Under the pieces are notes generated by a model that searched no databases, had not been told where the DNA came from, and was given only the letters and a program-made list of their open reading frames with translations. This document shows, in pieces, positions 15,593-24,882 of a stretch of 64,000 bases of DNA. Numbering within the stretch: the stretch's first letter is position 1; every line of letters begins with the position of its first letter. Origin of the DNA: Eleftheria terrae (lineage in GTDB: Bacteria > Pseudomonadota > Gammaproteobacteria > Burkholderiales > Burkholderiaceae_C); assembly GCF_030419005.1 (NCBI RefSeq), contig NZ_CP106951.1, forward strand, positions 4,030,001 to 4,094,000. Reading direction: 5' to 3'. The translations under genes and the position numbers were made by a program.

Positions 15593-17212
15593 ATGCAGCC
15601 CCTGCACTTTGCTCCGTTGACCGATTTGGGTGGGCGCCGCTCGGCTGCCCGGTTGGCAAAGGCCATCGCCTTGTCCGCAGCCGTGCTGGCCGCAGCGGGC
15701 CTTCTCGGCCTGCCGGAGTGGCTGGATGGCCATCTCGGCGCACATGCGAGCCACTGGCTCGACAGCGGCGCCGAGGCGGTCCTCGGGGCGAGCAATTTTT
15801 TCATGTGCGGCATGCTGGTCGTGCTGGCCGCCCAGGGCCGACCGCCGATACCGCCTGCGCTTGCCTGGCTGGGTGGCCTGTTGATCGCCAGCAGCGGCGC
15901 GGCCCATCTGGCGACGCTGTGGGGGCCGAGCGATGGACTGTCCGGTGGCCTGCGACTGGTGGCGGCGTTCAGCGCACTGGCCAGCGTGGCGGCGGTGCCC
16001 TTGCTGCGACCCAGTGCGCGTGCCTTGCTGCGTGAACTGCGCACGGCCCGGCCGAGGCGCTCGCCAGCGGCATCGGAGGCCGCGGCTGACCACGGGGCCT
16101 GGCCCGCCGCAGAGGCCTGGCTGACGGTTTGCAGTCAGGCGCCCTTTGGCATGGGCGTGTGCCGGCTTGATGGGCAATGGCTGGCCTCGAGTCCCGGCCT
16201 GCGGCGCCTGCTGGCCTGCAGTGAGGCCGACCTGCTGGCGCAGCGCCTGCACCAGTGGCTGGCCGAGGACGACCGGGCCGACTTGCAGCGCGGCCTGGCG
16301 GCCGTCGTCGAAGGACGGTGCACCGAGCACCGCGCCGACTACTGCCTGCGCCGCCATGACGGCACGGCCCTGTGGGTGGAGATGGCGCTCTCCCTGCTGC
16401 CCGGCGCCCCGGGCAGGGCGCCCCCGATGGTGGTGCGTGTCGAGGACACCACGCCGCGGCGGCAGGCCCGGGCCGCACTCGATGCGCAGCGAAGCGAGGC
16501 GATGCAGGCGGGCTGCCGCGTGGCCATGGCCGAGCTGCTCGCCCACGTGGCCCATGAGGTGAACCAGCCTCTGGCTGCCATCGTGGTCAATGCCGGCGCA
16601 TGCGGCCGTTGGCTGTCCGCGCCGGTGCCCGACGCGACCGAGGCAGGCGAGGCGCTGAAGCGCCTCACTCGGGAAGCCCGCCGGGCCGGCGAGGAGCTGG
16701 CTCGCCTGCGCGATTTCGTCAGACAGGCACCGCCGTCCCTGGAGCCGCTCGACCTCAACCTGCTGGTGCAGGAGACCGTGGCCTTGGCGCATGACTCGGC
16801 CGCGGTGCCCGGCATGAAATGGACCATCGACGCGGCAGCCGGATTGCCGCAGGTGTGTGGAGCGCGCGCTCTTCTACAGCAGTTGTTGATGCAACTGATG
16901 TCGAACGCAGTGGACGCCACGCGGCCTGCCGGTCTCCATGGCCGCCTTCACCTCCTCACCGTGGCCGAGGCCGAGGGCAGTGTGCGGCTGGAAGTGCGTG
17001 ACAACGGCATCGGCCTCGAGCCGGCCCAGTGCGATCGCATCTTCGAACCCTTCTACACCACCAAGCCAGGTCACCTCGGCCTCGGCCTGGTGATCAGCCG
17101 CTCGATCGCTGAGGCCCATGGCGGCCGGTTGCAGGCGCTGCCCCGCGCGCAAGGCGGTGCCTGCCTGGTCCTGCAGCTGCCGGCGGTGAAGCCGATGGAG
17201 ACCCGCCGATGA
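15593..17212 (+). CDS. Membrane sensor histidine kinase with PAS domain (FixL-like)
   Basis: A 539-residue kinase; ATG 15593 follows GGGAG, with ATG 15560 as alternative. Four transmembrane helices occupy residues about 20-145. A PAS domain spans about 175-300 (WLTVCSQAPFGMGVCRLDGQ). The dimerisation helix has the phospho-acceptor His near residue 321 (LLAHVAHEVNQPLAAIVV), the QP-containing form seen in FixL/DctB-type kinases. The ATPase domain shows LMQLMSNAVDATR, VRDNGIGLE and HLGLGLVISRSI. No haem ligand can be assigned to the PAS domain. The next gene is a FixJ-type regulator, 115 bp away, and is the likely partner. Confidence 0.88.
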   Translation: MQPLHFAPLTDLGGRRSAARLAKAIALSAAVLAAAGLLGLPEWLDGHLGAHASHWLDSGAEAVLGASNFFMCGMLVVLAAQGRPPIPPALAWLGGLLIASSGAAHLATLWGPSDGLSGGLRLVAAFSALASVAAVPLLRPSARALLRELRTARPRRSPAASEAAADHGAWPAAEAWLTVCSQAPFGMGVCRLDGQWLASSPGLRRLLACSEADLLAQRLHQWLAEDDRADLQRGLAAVVEGRCTEHRADYCLRRHDGTALWVEMALSLLPGAPGRAPPMVVRVEDTTPRRQARAALDAQRSEAMQAGCRVAMAELLAHVAHEVNQPLAAIVVNAGACGRWLSAPVPDATEAGEALKRLTREARRAGEELARLRDFVRQAPPSLEPLDLNLLVQETVALAHDSAAVPGMKWTIDAAAGLPQVCGARALLQQLLMQLMSNAVDATRPAGLHGRLHLLTVAEAEGSVRLEVRDNGIGLEPAQCDRIFEPFYTTKPGHLGLGLVISRSIAEAHGGRLQALPRAQGGACLVLQLPAVKPMETRR

Positions 17213-17327
17213 GCCATCCATGGCCAGCATGGGGCAGCGCGACACCGGCCGGGCCGGCGGCATGCGGGTGCACGAAGGCATTGCAGCGCCGAGGCGTCTG
17301 CCGGCCGCACCGGCAACGGAGGACCGC

Positions 17328-17948
17328 ATGAGCGACGCCGCTGCCATCGTCTTCGTGGTGGACGACGACCCGTCGATGCGCGAGGGCCTGAGTTCGCTGA
17401 TCCGCTCCGTCGGCCTGCGGGTCGAGACCTTTGCCGATGCCCACGGCTTCCTGTGCCGGCCGCTGCCCGACGCACCGGCCTGCCTGGTGCTCGACGTGCG
17501 GCTGCCCGGGCAGAGCGGGCTGGACCTGCAGCGCGAACTGGCCGAGAGCGGCCAGTCCCTGCCCATCATCTTCATGACCGGGCATGGCGACATCCCGATG
17601 AGCGTGCGGGCGATGAAGGCCGGTGCCACCGAGTTCCTGCCCAAGCCCTTCAGGGACCAGGACCTGCTCGACGCCATCCGCTTCGCGCTCGAACGCGAGG
17701 CCCATGCGCGCCAGCAGCGCGCCCGGGTGGCTGACATCCACTGCCGCCTGGCGTCCCTGACCGGGCGTGAACGCGAGGTGCTGGCGCTCATCGTGAAAGG
17801 CCGGCTCAACAAGCAGACGGCCGCCGAACTCGACATCAGCGAGATCACCGTCAAGGTCCATCGCCGCCACATCATGGAGAAGATGGGTGCCGGTTCGCTG
17901 GCCGAGCTGGTGCGCATGGTCGAGCGCGCGATGCCCGGCGGCTTCTGA
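17328..17948 (+). CDS. FixJ-type response regulator (receiver plus LuxR HTH)
   Basis: A 206-residue regulator from ATG 17328 with ACGGAGGA upstream. The receiver domain has VFVVDDDPSMREGL, Asp in LVLDVRLPGQSG, IIFMTGHGDIPM and Lys in EFLPKPFRDQ. The C-terminal LuxR-type helix-turn-helix begins LTGREREVLALIVKGRLNKQ and includes ELDISEITVKVHRRHIMEKM. It follows the PAS histidine kinase and should be its DNA-binding partner. The targets are unknown; the next genes, a receiver-only protein and an AraC regulator, are candidates. Confidence 0.9.
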   Translation: MSDAAAIVFVVDDDPSMREGLSSLIRSVGLRVETFADAHGFLCRPLPDAPACLVLDVRLPGQSGLDLQRELAESGQSLPIIFMTGHGDIPMSVRAMKAGATEFLPKPFRDQDLLDAIRFALEREAHARQQRARVADIHCRLASLTGREREVLALIVKGRLNKQTAAELDISEITVKVHRRHIMEKMGAGSLAELVRMVERAMPGGF

Positions 17949-18057
17949 GCCGGCTCCATCGGTTGCGATGGTGTAGATGCCTTATCTCCAGGTGTAATAG
18001 CGACCCGTCGCGCGGGCGGCTACCCTGAAACTTCGGCAAGTAGCGGGGCTCAAGGGC

Positions 18058-18462
18058 ATGCTCACACGGGGACAGCCACCCTGGGTCGCCGTCGTGGACG
18101 ACGAGCTGGCCCTGAGGGAATCGATTGCAGGACTGTTGCGCTCGGCAGGCTTGCCGACCACCGGCTTCGCTTCGGCCGAAGATTTCCTTGGCGCCAACAC
18201 CAGCGGCCTGGGCTGCCTGGTGCTCGATATACGGCTGCCCGGCATGAGCGGCCTCGAACTGCAGCAACACCTGCATCGAATGGGCCGGCGGCTGCCGGTG
18301 GTGTTCGTCACCGCGGAGGCGGACGCCGACGGGCGGCTGTGTGAACAAGCCTGCCGCTGCGGCGCAGCGGCCTTCCTGCACAAGCCTTTCCTGGGTGACG
18401 ACCTGCTGGCGGAGGTGCACCACGCACTGGCGCTGCAGGGCAGTGCCCACGGCTCGACATAG
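18058..18462 (+). CDS. Single-domain response regulator (receiver only)
   Basis: A 134-residue receiver protein from ATG 18058. It contains VAVVDDELALRESIAGLL, the Asp in LVLDIRLPGMSG, VVFVTAEAD and a Lys in AAFLHKPFLGDD. It resembles the receiver half of the preceding FixJ-type regulator (FASAEDFL, RLPGMSGLELQ), suggesting duplication with loss of the output domain. It lies 109 bp after that gene. Probably a phosphate sink or competitor for the same kinase. Confidence 0.85.
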   Translation: MLTRGQPPWVAVVDDELALRESIAGLLRSAGLPTTGFASAEDFLGANTSGLGCLVLDIRLPGMSGLELQQHLHRMGRRLPVVFVTAEADADGRLCEQACRCGAAAFLHKPFLGDDLLAEVHHALALQGSAHGST

Positions 18463-18465
18463 ACC

Positions 18466-18497
18466 AAAGTGCAATTGTCACATCTCATGGGCACTTT
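18466..18497. promoter_or_regulatory. Inverted repeat in the promoter region of the AraC gene
   Basis: AAAGTGC (18466-18472) and GCACTTT (18491-18497) form a perfect 7-bp inverted repeat with an 18-bp spacer in an AT-richer stretch, 48-79 bp before the AraC start. It could be an operator or autoregulatory site. No experimental consensus is matched. Confidence 0.35.
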
Positions 18498-18544
18498 TAT
18501 CTTTCATCGATGCACAACCCCAGCAGGCAGGACCCACAGTGTTG

Positions 18545-19426
18545 ATGAGCAACGAAACGGCTTGGTGCCCCTCTCCCTCGCAGCGCCGCGAGGCGGCAAC
18601 CTGGAGCGGGCACTGTGAAGGCATGGATGTGCGTTGCCTGGAACAAAGCCAGGACAACGACCGTGTCCGCGACACCATCGAGATCCTCATTCCCGGCGAG
18701 AACGCCACCCTGGTGACGTGCTACCGGACCGGCAGTGGCCGGCTGCGTACGGCCTTCGTGCGTGCGCCTCTGGTGTCCATCCTGCCCCCGCGCGAGGCCC
18801 ACACGCTGCAGGCACAACATCCGTCGGAAACGCTGGTGCTCAGCCTCGATCCGGCCTTCTGCCAGGAGCAGGCCAGCGCCGCCCTGGGCGTGCAGGCCCT
18901 GGCGCTGGCGCCGCGCTATGCGGTGCCGGACCCCTTCATCCGCGAGATCGGCAATGCGCTGCACGGTGACCGCCGCAGTGGTCGCAGCCTGAGCACCGCC
19001 TACCTGCAGTCGCTGGCCGGTGTGCTTGCCATTCACCTGGCCCGGCTCTACACCTGCGCGGCGCCGGCGCAGGCGGTGTGCGGCGGGTTGCCGCTGCACA
19101 AGCTCAACCGGGTGCGCGCCTTCGTGATGCAGCACCTCAACGAACCGATCCGCGTGGAGCAGCTGGCGGCGGAAGCCCACCTGAGTCCCTACCACTTCGC
19201 TCGCATGTTCAAGCAGGCCACCGGCCAGCCGCCCCACCTCTTCGTGCTGATGAAGCGCATCGAGCGGGCCAAGGAGTTGCTGGCCGAGAGCGAGCTGCCG
19301 CTGATCGACGTGGCTGCCCGGGTGGGATTCCGCACCCAAGGGCATTTCACCGGGGTCTTCCACCGCTACACCGGTGCCACGCCGCGCATCTTCCGGCTCA
19401 GCGCGCGGGCGCCGCAGCTGTCCTGA
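18545..19426 (+). CDS. AraC-family transcription regulator
   Basis: A 293-residue protein from ATG 18545. The N-terminal 185 residues look like a ligand-sensing region without a recognised name. The C-terminal 100 residues carry both AraC helix-turn-helix motifs: IRVEQLAAEAHLSPYHFARM and the second with IDVAARVGFRTQGHFTGVFH, ending in GATPRIFR. It follows the receiver-only gene by 82 bp, with an inverted repeat in between that may be its own operator. Of the flanking genes, the betaine-type transporter downstream is a possible target, but 650 bp separate them. Confidence 0.88.
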   Translation: MSNETAWCPSPSQRREAATWSGHCEGMDVRCLEQSQDNDRVRDTIEILIPGENATLVTCYRTGSGRLRTAFVRAPLVSILPPREAHTLQAQHPSETLVLSLDPAFCQEQASAALGVQALALAPRYAVPDPFIREIGNALHGDRRSGRSLSTAYLQSLAGVLAIHLARLYTCAAPAQAVCGGLPLHKLNRVRAFVMQHLNEPIRVEQLAAEAHLSPYHFARMFKQATGQPPHLFVLMKRIERAKELLAESELPLIDVAARVGFRTQGHFTGVFHRYTGATPRIFRLSARAPQLS

Positions 19427-20074
19427 GGCAGGTCAGCATCCGGCGCGCCATTCGGGCGAGGCCGCGGCCGCCCATGGCCGGCATCCTGGCCGCCGGTGAC
19501 GGTCTGCGCGGGCCTCCTGGATGGCGCAGTCCGGCACCGACGGCGCCAGGCCGCACGTCCTGTCGCTGAACTGCCGCCACGGCCGCCGGGCATCGGCCAC
19601 CTGCCGTGCAGTCGCCACACCGCGGCGAATGCCAGCCGGGGACAGGCGAGGCGCTGCCCCCCGCCAGCACAGCCCCACCAGCACAGCACAGCCCCACCAG
19701 CCCACCGCGCCAACGCAACAGGGCTGCCTGCCCCACGGGACGGCTGCCTTCGAGGCAGGGCCGCCGCCATCGCTTGGCGGCCAGAGCCGGTGCCGGCGTT
19801 CTGCCGACGATCCGCGGACGGCCACCGAAGGCCCGGATCCGGCGACGCGCCGCGCCGCGAGGTTTGGTGAAGCGCGTGCAGAAGTGCGCCAGGTCGTGCA
19901 CGATGCACGGACGGGCGAGCGCCTGGCAGCGAGCTGCCTGGCAGGCCGCCTTCCACTTTCCTCGGGCGATGCCGGTGGCTCCCCGCCGCGCCGCCGCCGA
20001 TGCTGCATCGGCCGACGGCCGGGAGAGCTGCTTGCCTCCGAACGGCACAACATGAAACAGGAAGGGCAGACATC
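19427..20074. other. Long intergenic stretch without a supported gene
   Basis: About 650 bp between the AraC regulator and the transporter. Several long open frames run through it on both strands, but all are Arg/Pro/Ala/Cys-rich with no family resemblance, as expected by chance at this GC content. It holds a short tandem repeat at 19666-19701. Confidence 0.5.
19666..19701. repeat. 17-bp direct repeat, two copies
   Basis: AGCACAGCCCCACCAGC occurs at 19666-19682 and again at 19685-19701, separated by 2 bp. It is in a gene-free stretch; a replication-slippage origin is likely. No function is assigned. Confidence 0.6.
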
Positions 20075-21682
20075 ATGCACATCGCATACGCGGGCGGCAG
20101 CGCCCGCCGGGCGGCGCCGGCCTTGCAGGCACTGGCGCGGTGGCTGCGGCTGCTGGCAGCGTTGGCCGCAGCCGTGGCAACCGTCACCGCCGGCGCCGCG
20201 GAAGACCGCCTGGTGGTGGGCTCCAAGCGCTTCACCGAGTCTTACATCCTGGCCGAGATCGTCACCCAGACAGCGCGCCAGCACAGCCCCGCCGAGCACA
20301 GGCAGGGCCTGGGCAACACCGCGGTGGTATTCGAGGCACTGAAGGCGGGCGCGATCGACGTCTATCCCGAGTACCTCGGCACCCTGGACAGCGAGATCCT
20401 CAAGAATGAGCGGCCCACCGACATCGAGTCGATGCGGGCACGGCTGGCCGGCATGGGCCTGGGCGTGGCGGTGCCGCTGGGCTTCTCCAACGGCTATGCA
20501 CTGGCCATGCGCGCCGCCGAGGCGAGCCGGCTGGGCATTGCCGACATCAGCGACCTGCGCTCACACGAGGGACTGGAGCTGGGCCTGTCGCATGAGTTCC
20601 TCGGCCGCGCCGACGGCTGGCCCGGCCTGGCGGCGCGATACGGCTTGCCACAGCGCCCGACCGGCATCGACCACGGCATTGCCTACCAGGCGCTGGGCAG
20701 TGGTCGTATCGCCGCCACCGACATCTACACCACGGACGCCAAGATCGCCGAGCTGCAGCTCACCGTGCTGAATGACGACCTGCAGTTCTTTCCCCGCTAC
20801 GACGCTGTGCTGCTCTACCGGCTCGATGCGGCGCGCCGCTTTCCAGCGGCGTGGCAAGCGATCGCCGGGCTGCAGGGCCGCATCGACGAGGCGGCCATGA
20901 TCGCAATGAATGGCCAGGCCGAGCTGCGTGGCCAGTCGTTCGCCGCCATCGCCCGCCAGTTCCTGTCTGCCGGCCGCCCGGCCGCCGCCGCGCCGGCAGC
21001 GCCGGCGCCGGCCGGATTCGTCGAGCGGCTGCTGGCCGATGACCTGGGCCGGCTGGCGCGCCAGCATGTGCTGCTGGTGGTGGTGGCGGTGGCAGTGGCC
21101 ACGCTGGTGGGCATTCCGCTCGGTGCGGCAGCCGCCGCACTGCCGCGGCTGGAGCAACCGGTGATGGCGGTGGTCGGGCTGCTGCAGACAGTGCCCTCGC
21201 TGGCGCTGTTTGCGGTGCTGATCCCGCTGATGGGGCGCATCGGCACGCTGCCGGCGCTGGTGGCGTTGAGCCTCTATGCCCTGCTGCCCATCGTGCGCAA
21301 CACCACCACGGGCCTGTGCCAGGTGCCCGCCGGCCTGCGCGAGGCCGGCACCGCCCTGGGGCTGACGCCGGCGCAGCGCTGGCGCAGCATCGACCTGCCG
21401 CTGGCCGCCCCGGTGATCGTGGCTGGCATCAAGACGGCCGCGGTGATCACGGTGGGCACTGCCACCATCGCCGCCTTCATCGGCGCCGGCGGCTTCGGCG
21501 AGCGCATCGTCACCGGGCTGGCCCTCAACGACCATGCCGCCCTGCTGTCCGGGGCAGCGCCAGCCGCGCTGCTGGCGGTGCTGACGCAGGCGGTGTTCGA
21601 GGCCGGGCAATGGCTGGTCGGCCGCCGTCGTGCCGGCGAGGCGGGCCGGCTGGGCGGATGGGGAACGGCGCCGGCCGGTTGA
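20075..21682 (+). CDS. Glycine betaine/osmoprotectant ABC transporter, fused binding protein and permease
   Basis: A 535-residue fusion from ATG 20075. After a signal-like hydrophobic segment comes an OpuAC/ProX-type binding domain, residues about 45-305: VVGSKRFTESYILAEIVTQT, IDVYPEYLGTL, then YDAVLLYRL. The permease half (residues 330-530) has about five helices and the EAA-type loop LREAGTALGLTPAQRWRSID. It would import betaine, choline or a similar quaternary amine. The ATP-binding subunit that normally accompanies it is not in the window, so it must be encoded elsewhere. The next gene, a SemiSWEET-like protein, is 158 bp away and has its own ribosome site. Confidence 0.85.
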   Translation: MHIAYAGGSARRAAPALQALARWLRLLAALAAAVATVTAGAAEDRLVVGSKRFTESYILAEIVTQTARQHSPAEHRQGLGNTAVVFEALKAGAIDVYPEYLGTLDSEILKNERPTDIESMRARLAGMGLGVAVPLGFSNGYALAMRAAEASRLGIADISDLRSHEGLELGLSHEFLGRADGWPGLAARYGLPQRPTGIDHGIAYQALGSGRIAATDIYTTDAKIAELQLTVLNDDLQFFPRYDAVLLYRLDAARRFPAAWQAIAGLQGRIDEAAMIAMNGQAELRGQSFAAIARQFLSAGRPAAAAPAAPAPAGFVERLLADDLGRLARQHVLLVVVAVAVATLVGIPLGAAAAALPRLEQPVMAVVGLLQTVPSLALFAVLIPLMGRIGTLPALVALSLYALLPIVRNTTTGLCQVPAGLREAGTALGLTPAQRWRSIDLPLAAPVIVAGIKTAAVITVGTATIAAFIGAGGFGERIVTGLALNDHAALLSGAAPAALLAVLTQAVFEAGQWLVGRRRAGEAGRLGGWGTAPAG

Positions 21683-21840
21683 TCGGCGCGGCCGGCCGGG
21701 GGGGCGGGCGGGTCCCGCGGCGCGGAGTTGCACCCGGCGGCCGGCGCTTTTCCGGCGTTCGAGCTTCGGGCCGCCGCAGCACACTGGCGAGCGTCATCGT
21801 CTTGGGCCCGGGCGGCCCGCCATTCGCCAGGAGAATCAGT

Positions 21841-22134
21841 GTGGTCGGCGTCCTCAGTGCGCTTTATGCGGCATTCGGCATCGTGCTGGTGGCGGCCTAC
21901 CTGCCGCAGCTGCGCTCGGTCTGGCGCAGCCGCAGCGGCGCCGCCGATGTCTCGCTGTGCACCTGGGGCGTGTGGTGCGCCTCGGCCACCGTGTCGCTGC
22001 TCTATGCCCACCTGGTGAGCCGGGACCTCGGCTACACCCTGATGTCGCTGGGCAATGTCGGCGGCTGCTATGCCGTCACCGGCGTGGCGTTGCTGCGCCG
22101 CCGCAGCCACCGCCGGGCAGTGGCGTCAGCGTGA
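21841..22134 (+). CDS. SemiSWEET/PQ-loop sugar transporter-like protein
   Basis: A 97-residue protein read from GTG 21841 with AGGAG upstream. Three transmembrane helices, with the PQ motif in the first (VAAYLPQLRSVWRSRS) and WGVWCASATVSLLYAHLV in the second, match the three-helix SemiSWEET architecture, which works as a dimer. The substrate is probably a small sugar, but PQ-loop proteins also transport other solutes. The last 9 bp overlap the end of the convergent C13 peptidase gene. Confidence 0.8.
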   Translation: MVGVLSALYAAFGIVLVAAYLPQLRSVWRSRSGAADVSLCTWGVWCASATVSLLYAHLVSRDLGYTLMSLGNVGGCYAVTGVALLRRRSHRRAVASA

Positions 22135-23592
22135 GGCGGCGCCGGCCGGCGCGCCGCCCTCCTGCAGTTGCCGTTGCAGCCGCTCCAGCCGCGCCCGCAT
22201 CGCGCTGCCCATCGCGATCTGCGGGTTGGAATAGCCGTCCGTCTTGCCCGCCTCCTGCTCGCGCTGGCGGATGAGGTCGCGTGCGCGGGCGTGGGCCGTC
22301 TCGAAGGACAAGGTGTCGCGGCGCAGCTGTTCGTCGTACAGGGCGCGGCCGAAGAAGGTGAGCTCCGACAGCCGTCCGCAGCCGTAGGAGGTGTGCTCGG
22401 CATCGGCGGCGGTCATCACCAGCGTCTCGTCGCCGGCCAGCGGTGCGATCCAGCTGCCGGAGTAGCAGGCCGAGATGGAGACGATGCGCCAGCGCACGCC
22501 CGCCTCGTCCAGCCAGGCCTTCAGGTCGTCCGGCGTCACCGGCTCCAGGCTCAGCGGCCAGAGGCTGGTGGCCAGCTCGCCGTCGCGCGCACCGTGCGAG
22601 GTGAGATGCAGGAACAGCACATCCTCGTCCCGGTCCATCAGCGTGGCGATGTGGCGGATCGCGCGCTGCAGGTTGAGCGGCGTGGCCCAGGCCAGCGCCC
22701 GCGCCGTCTGCGGGTGGTTCACCAGCTGCAGCGTGCGGCCGGTGGCGTCGAAGCGCTGTGCCATGACGGTGCTCACCAGCTCGGTCTCGCGCCGGAACAC
22801 GTCCTCCTCGCCATACGGGGCGAAGCCGATGGCATAGACGTCCACCACGCCCGGCCGCTGCCGCGGCAGGGCCTGCAACTGGCGCGTCAGCAACTCGGCT
22901 TGTCCCTCGATCACGTCCTGGGTGAGGGCGAGCGGCTCGGCAGCCGGGGCATCGGCCGGCGCATCGTCCACCGCCTGCCACAGGGGCGTGGCCGGTAGCA
23001 GGTAGGGCAGCGCCGCGGCGGCCGCGAGCGCGAGCGAGGCCACCGCCCGTGGCAAGGCCCGGCGGGTGCCCTCGCGCCACAGCAGCAGCCACTGCGCCAG
23101 CACGGTCCAGACGCCGGGGGCCACCCAGAGGGCCCATGGTGCCCAGGCCCCCAGGCGCCCTTCGCCATCCACGCCGCCGCGCAGCAGCGCCACCGACAAC
23201 AATCCCCAGGCCAGGCTGGCCAGGTGCGCGACCAGCAGCGCCATGCAAATCAGCTGCGCCGTGCCGGGGGCTGGCTCGGCGTCGCCGCCCGGCGCCGGCC
23301 CGCGGCGGGCCAGCCGGCAGGCCCAGGCGAGCAGCAGGACCGACAGCCAGCCTTCCGCGGCTGCCTGCGGATCGAGCCGGCCCGGTCCGGGCAGGTAGAG
23401 CCAGTCGAGCAGCAGCACGATGGGCAGCCCTGCCAGGCCGAAGCCGGCCAGCCAGGCCGGCCCGGCCGGCAAGCCCTGCCACTGCGGCTGCCGCCACACC
23501 GCGGCGCGGACACCTTCACGCAGCCAGCGCCCGAGCGCGGCCGGTCCCTGCAGCAGACCACTGCCCTGCGCCGCTGCCGTTTCGCTTGTCAT
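22126..23592 (-). CDS. Membrane-anchored C13 (legumain/caspase-like) peptidase
   Basis: A 488-residue protein from ATG 23592, with AAGGAG ideally spaced. The N-terminal 225 residues have about five transmembrane helices (LAGFGLAGLPIVLLLDWLYL; VASLALAAAAALPYLL). The C-terminal half is a peptidase C13-type domain: catalytic His in LFLHLTSHGARDGEL and catalytic Cys in IVSISACYSGSWI. The order His then Cys about 55 residues later, each after a hydrophobic strand, is the clan CD arrangement. The domain should be cytoplasmic or periplasmic depending on helix number. The substrate is unknown; no adjacent obvious partner. Confidence 0.82.
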   Translation of the reverse strand: MTSETAAAQGSGLLQGPAALGRWLREGVRAAVWRQPQWQGLPAGPAWLAGFGLAGLPIVLLLDWLYLPGPGRLDPQAAAEGWLSVLLLAWACRLARRGPAPGGDAEPAPGTAQLICMALLVAHLASLAWGLLSVALLRGGVDGEGRLGAWAPWALWVAPGVWTVLAQWLLLWREGTRRALPRAVASLALAAAAALPYLLPATPLWQAVDDAPADAPAAEPLALTQDVIEGQAELLTRQLQALPRQRPGVVDVYAIGFAPYGEEDVFRRETELVSTVMAQRFDATGRTLQLVNHPQTARALAWATPLNLQRAIRHIATLMDRDEDVLFLHLTSHGARDGELATSLWPLSLEPVTPDDLKAWLDEAGVRWRIVSISACYSGSWIAPLAGDETLVMTAADAEHTSYGCGRLSELTFFGRALYDEQLRRDTLSFETAHARARDLIRQREQEAGKTDGYSNPQIAMGSAMRARLERLQRQLQEGGAPAGAASR

Positions 23593-23775
23593 CGTCATGC
23601 TCCTTGTGGGCGGCACTGTAGCGCCTGCCAAGCGGCGCTGCTGGCCGAGGGGTGGCGGCGCAAAGCCGGGCGGCGAGGCAGGCGGGCGTTGGCAGCGGCA
23701 CCGGGTTCAAGCAAGATGCAGGGCCGCAGCCCCGGCGTGAGGTGCCGGCTGCCCGAGCGTGAACCAGGAGATGTC

Positions 23776-24627
23776 GTGGCTCCCTTCGAGACCCTGCAAC
23801 TGAAGGCCAACGGCCTGATCTTTGACGCCTTGGCCTGTGGGCCGGCCGACGGGCCGCTGCTGTTGTGCCTGCACGGCTTTCCCCAGTTCGCCGATGCCTG
23901 GAGCGGCGTCATGCCGAAGCTGGCCGCTGCCGGCTGGCGGGTGGTGGCGGTGGACCAGCGCGGCTATTCGCCCCGGGCGCGGCCGGCGGACGTCAAGGCC
24001 TACAGCGTCAACCTGCTGGTGAGCGACGTCTTGCGCTGGGCCGATGCCCTGGGCGCGCCGCGCTTCCACCTGGCCGGCCACGACTGGGGCGGCGCGGTCG
24101 CCTGGGCGCTGGCCGCGGCGCATCCCGAGCGCCTGCACACGCTGACCGTGCTGTCCACGCCGCACCCCGACGCCTTCCGGCAGGCGCTGAAGCACGACCG
24201 GGAGCAGCGGCGCATGTCGCTCTACATGCTCCTGTTCCGGCTGCGCCTGCCGCTGGCGGAGCGGCTGCTGCTGGCCTTCGATGCCCGCGCCATGCGGGAT
24301 GCCTACCGCGGCAAGCTGTCCGCCGAACAGGTGCAGCGCAACGTCGCGCGCATGCGCGAGCCCGGCGCCCTGACCGGCGGCCTCAACTGGTATCGCGCCG
24401 CCGAGCGGGGTCGCCATGTGGGCCCGGTGAAGGTGCCCACGCTGTATGTCTGGGGATCGGCCGACCAGGCGCTGGGGCGGGCGGCTGCGCAGGGCACCGC
24501 TTCGCATGTGGCGGGTCCCTATCGCTTCGAGGTGCTGCAGGGCGCCTCGCACTGGCTGCTCGAAGAGCAGGGCGAGGCAGTGGCCCGCCTGATGCTGGAA
24601 CACCTGGCGCCAGCCCATCCCGCGTGA
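23776..24627 (+). CDS. Alpha/beta hydrolase, epoxide-hydrolase-like
   Basis: A 283-residue protein from GTG 23776 with AGGAG five bases upstream. The oxyanion segment [12 protein letters not shown], the nucleophile elbow [11 protein letters not shown] (nucleophile Asp, not Ser) and the late catalytic His in GASHWLLEE match the epoxide hydrolase/haloalkane dehalogenase branch. HGFP and an Asp nucleophile followed by Trp favour epoxide hydrolase. Two lid Tyr residues may come from YMLLF or [10 protein letters not shown]. No signal peptide. It is divergent from the C13 peptidase gene. Confidence 0.85.
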   Translation: MAPFETLQLKANGLIFDALACGPADGPLLLCLHGFPQFADAWSGVMPKLAAAGWRVVAVDQRGYSPRARPADVKAYSVNLLVSDVLRWADALGAPRFHLAGHDWGGAVAWALAAAHPERLHTLTVLSTPHPDAFRQALKHDREQRRMSLYMLLFRLRLPLAERLLLAFDARAMRDAYRGKLSAEQVQRNVARMREPGALTGGLNWYRAAERGRHVGPVKVPTLYVWGSADQALGRAAAQGTASHVAGPYRFEVLQGASHWLLEEQGEAVARLMLEHLAPAHPA

Positions 24628-24628
24628 T

Positions 24629-24664
24629 CGCGGGGCCAGCACTATAGGCCTTCGCGGCCCCGCG
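24629..24664 (+). terminator. GC-rich hairpin after the hydrolase gene
   Basis: CGCGGGGCC (24629-24637) and GGCCCCGCG (24656-24664) form a perfect 9-bp stem with an 18-nt loop, beginning 2 bp after the hydrolase stop codon. There is no T-run, so it is either a weak terminator or an mRNA end stabiliser. Confidence 0.4.
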
Positions 24665-24882
24665 GGTCAGCTGCGAACGTCCCCGGTAGGGAGAGGCGCC
24701 GCTGCGGGCGCCGCGTCCTACCATGTCGGCTCGGGCCAGCGAGCGCTGCGCCACGTGCAGTGAGCCGTCGTTCCAGGTCGTGCAGCGCTGCGTCAAGGAC
24801 CTCCTCCCTCATCCCCCGGGCTGGCCCGGGCAGGCGAAGGCGGCCGCCTCGGGCGGTGCACCTTGGCCGGACGGAGACCGAC

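Noticed and set aside
19521..20342. Plus and minus frames through the gap before the betaine transporter
   Set aside because: Low-complexity Arg/Pro/Cys composition and overlap with the transporter start; no start with a ribosome site.
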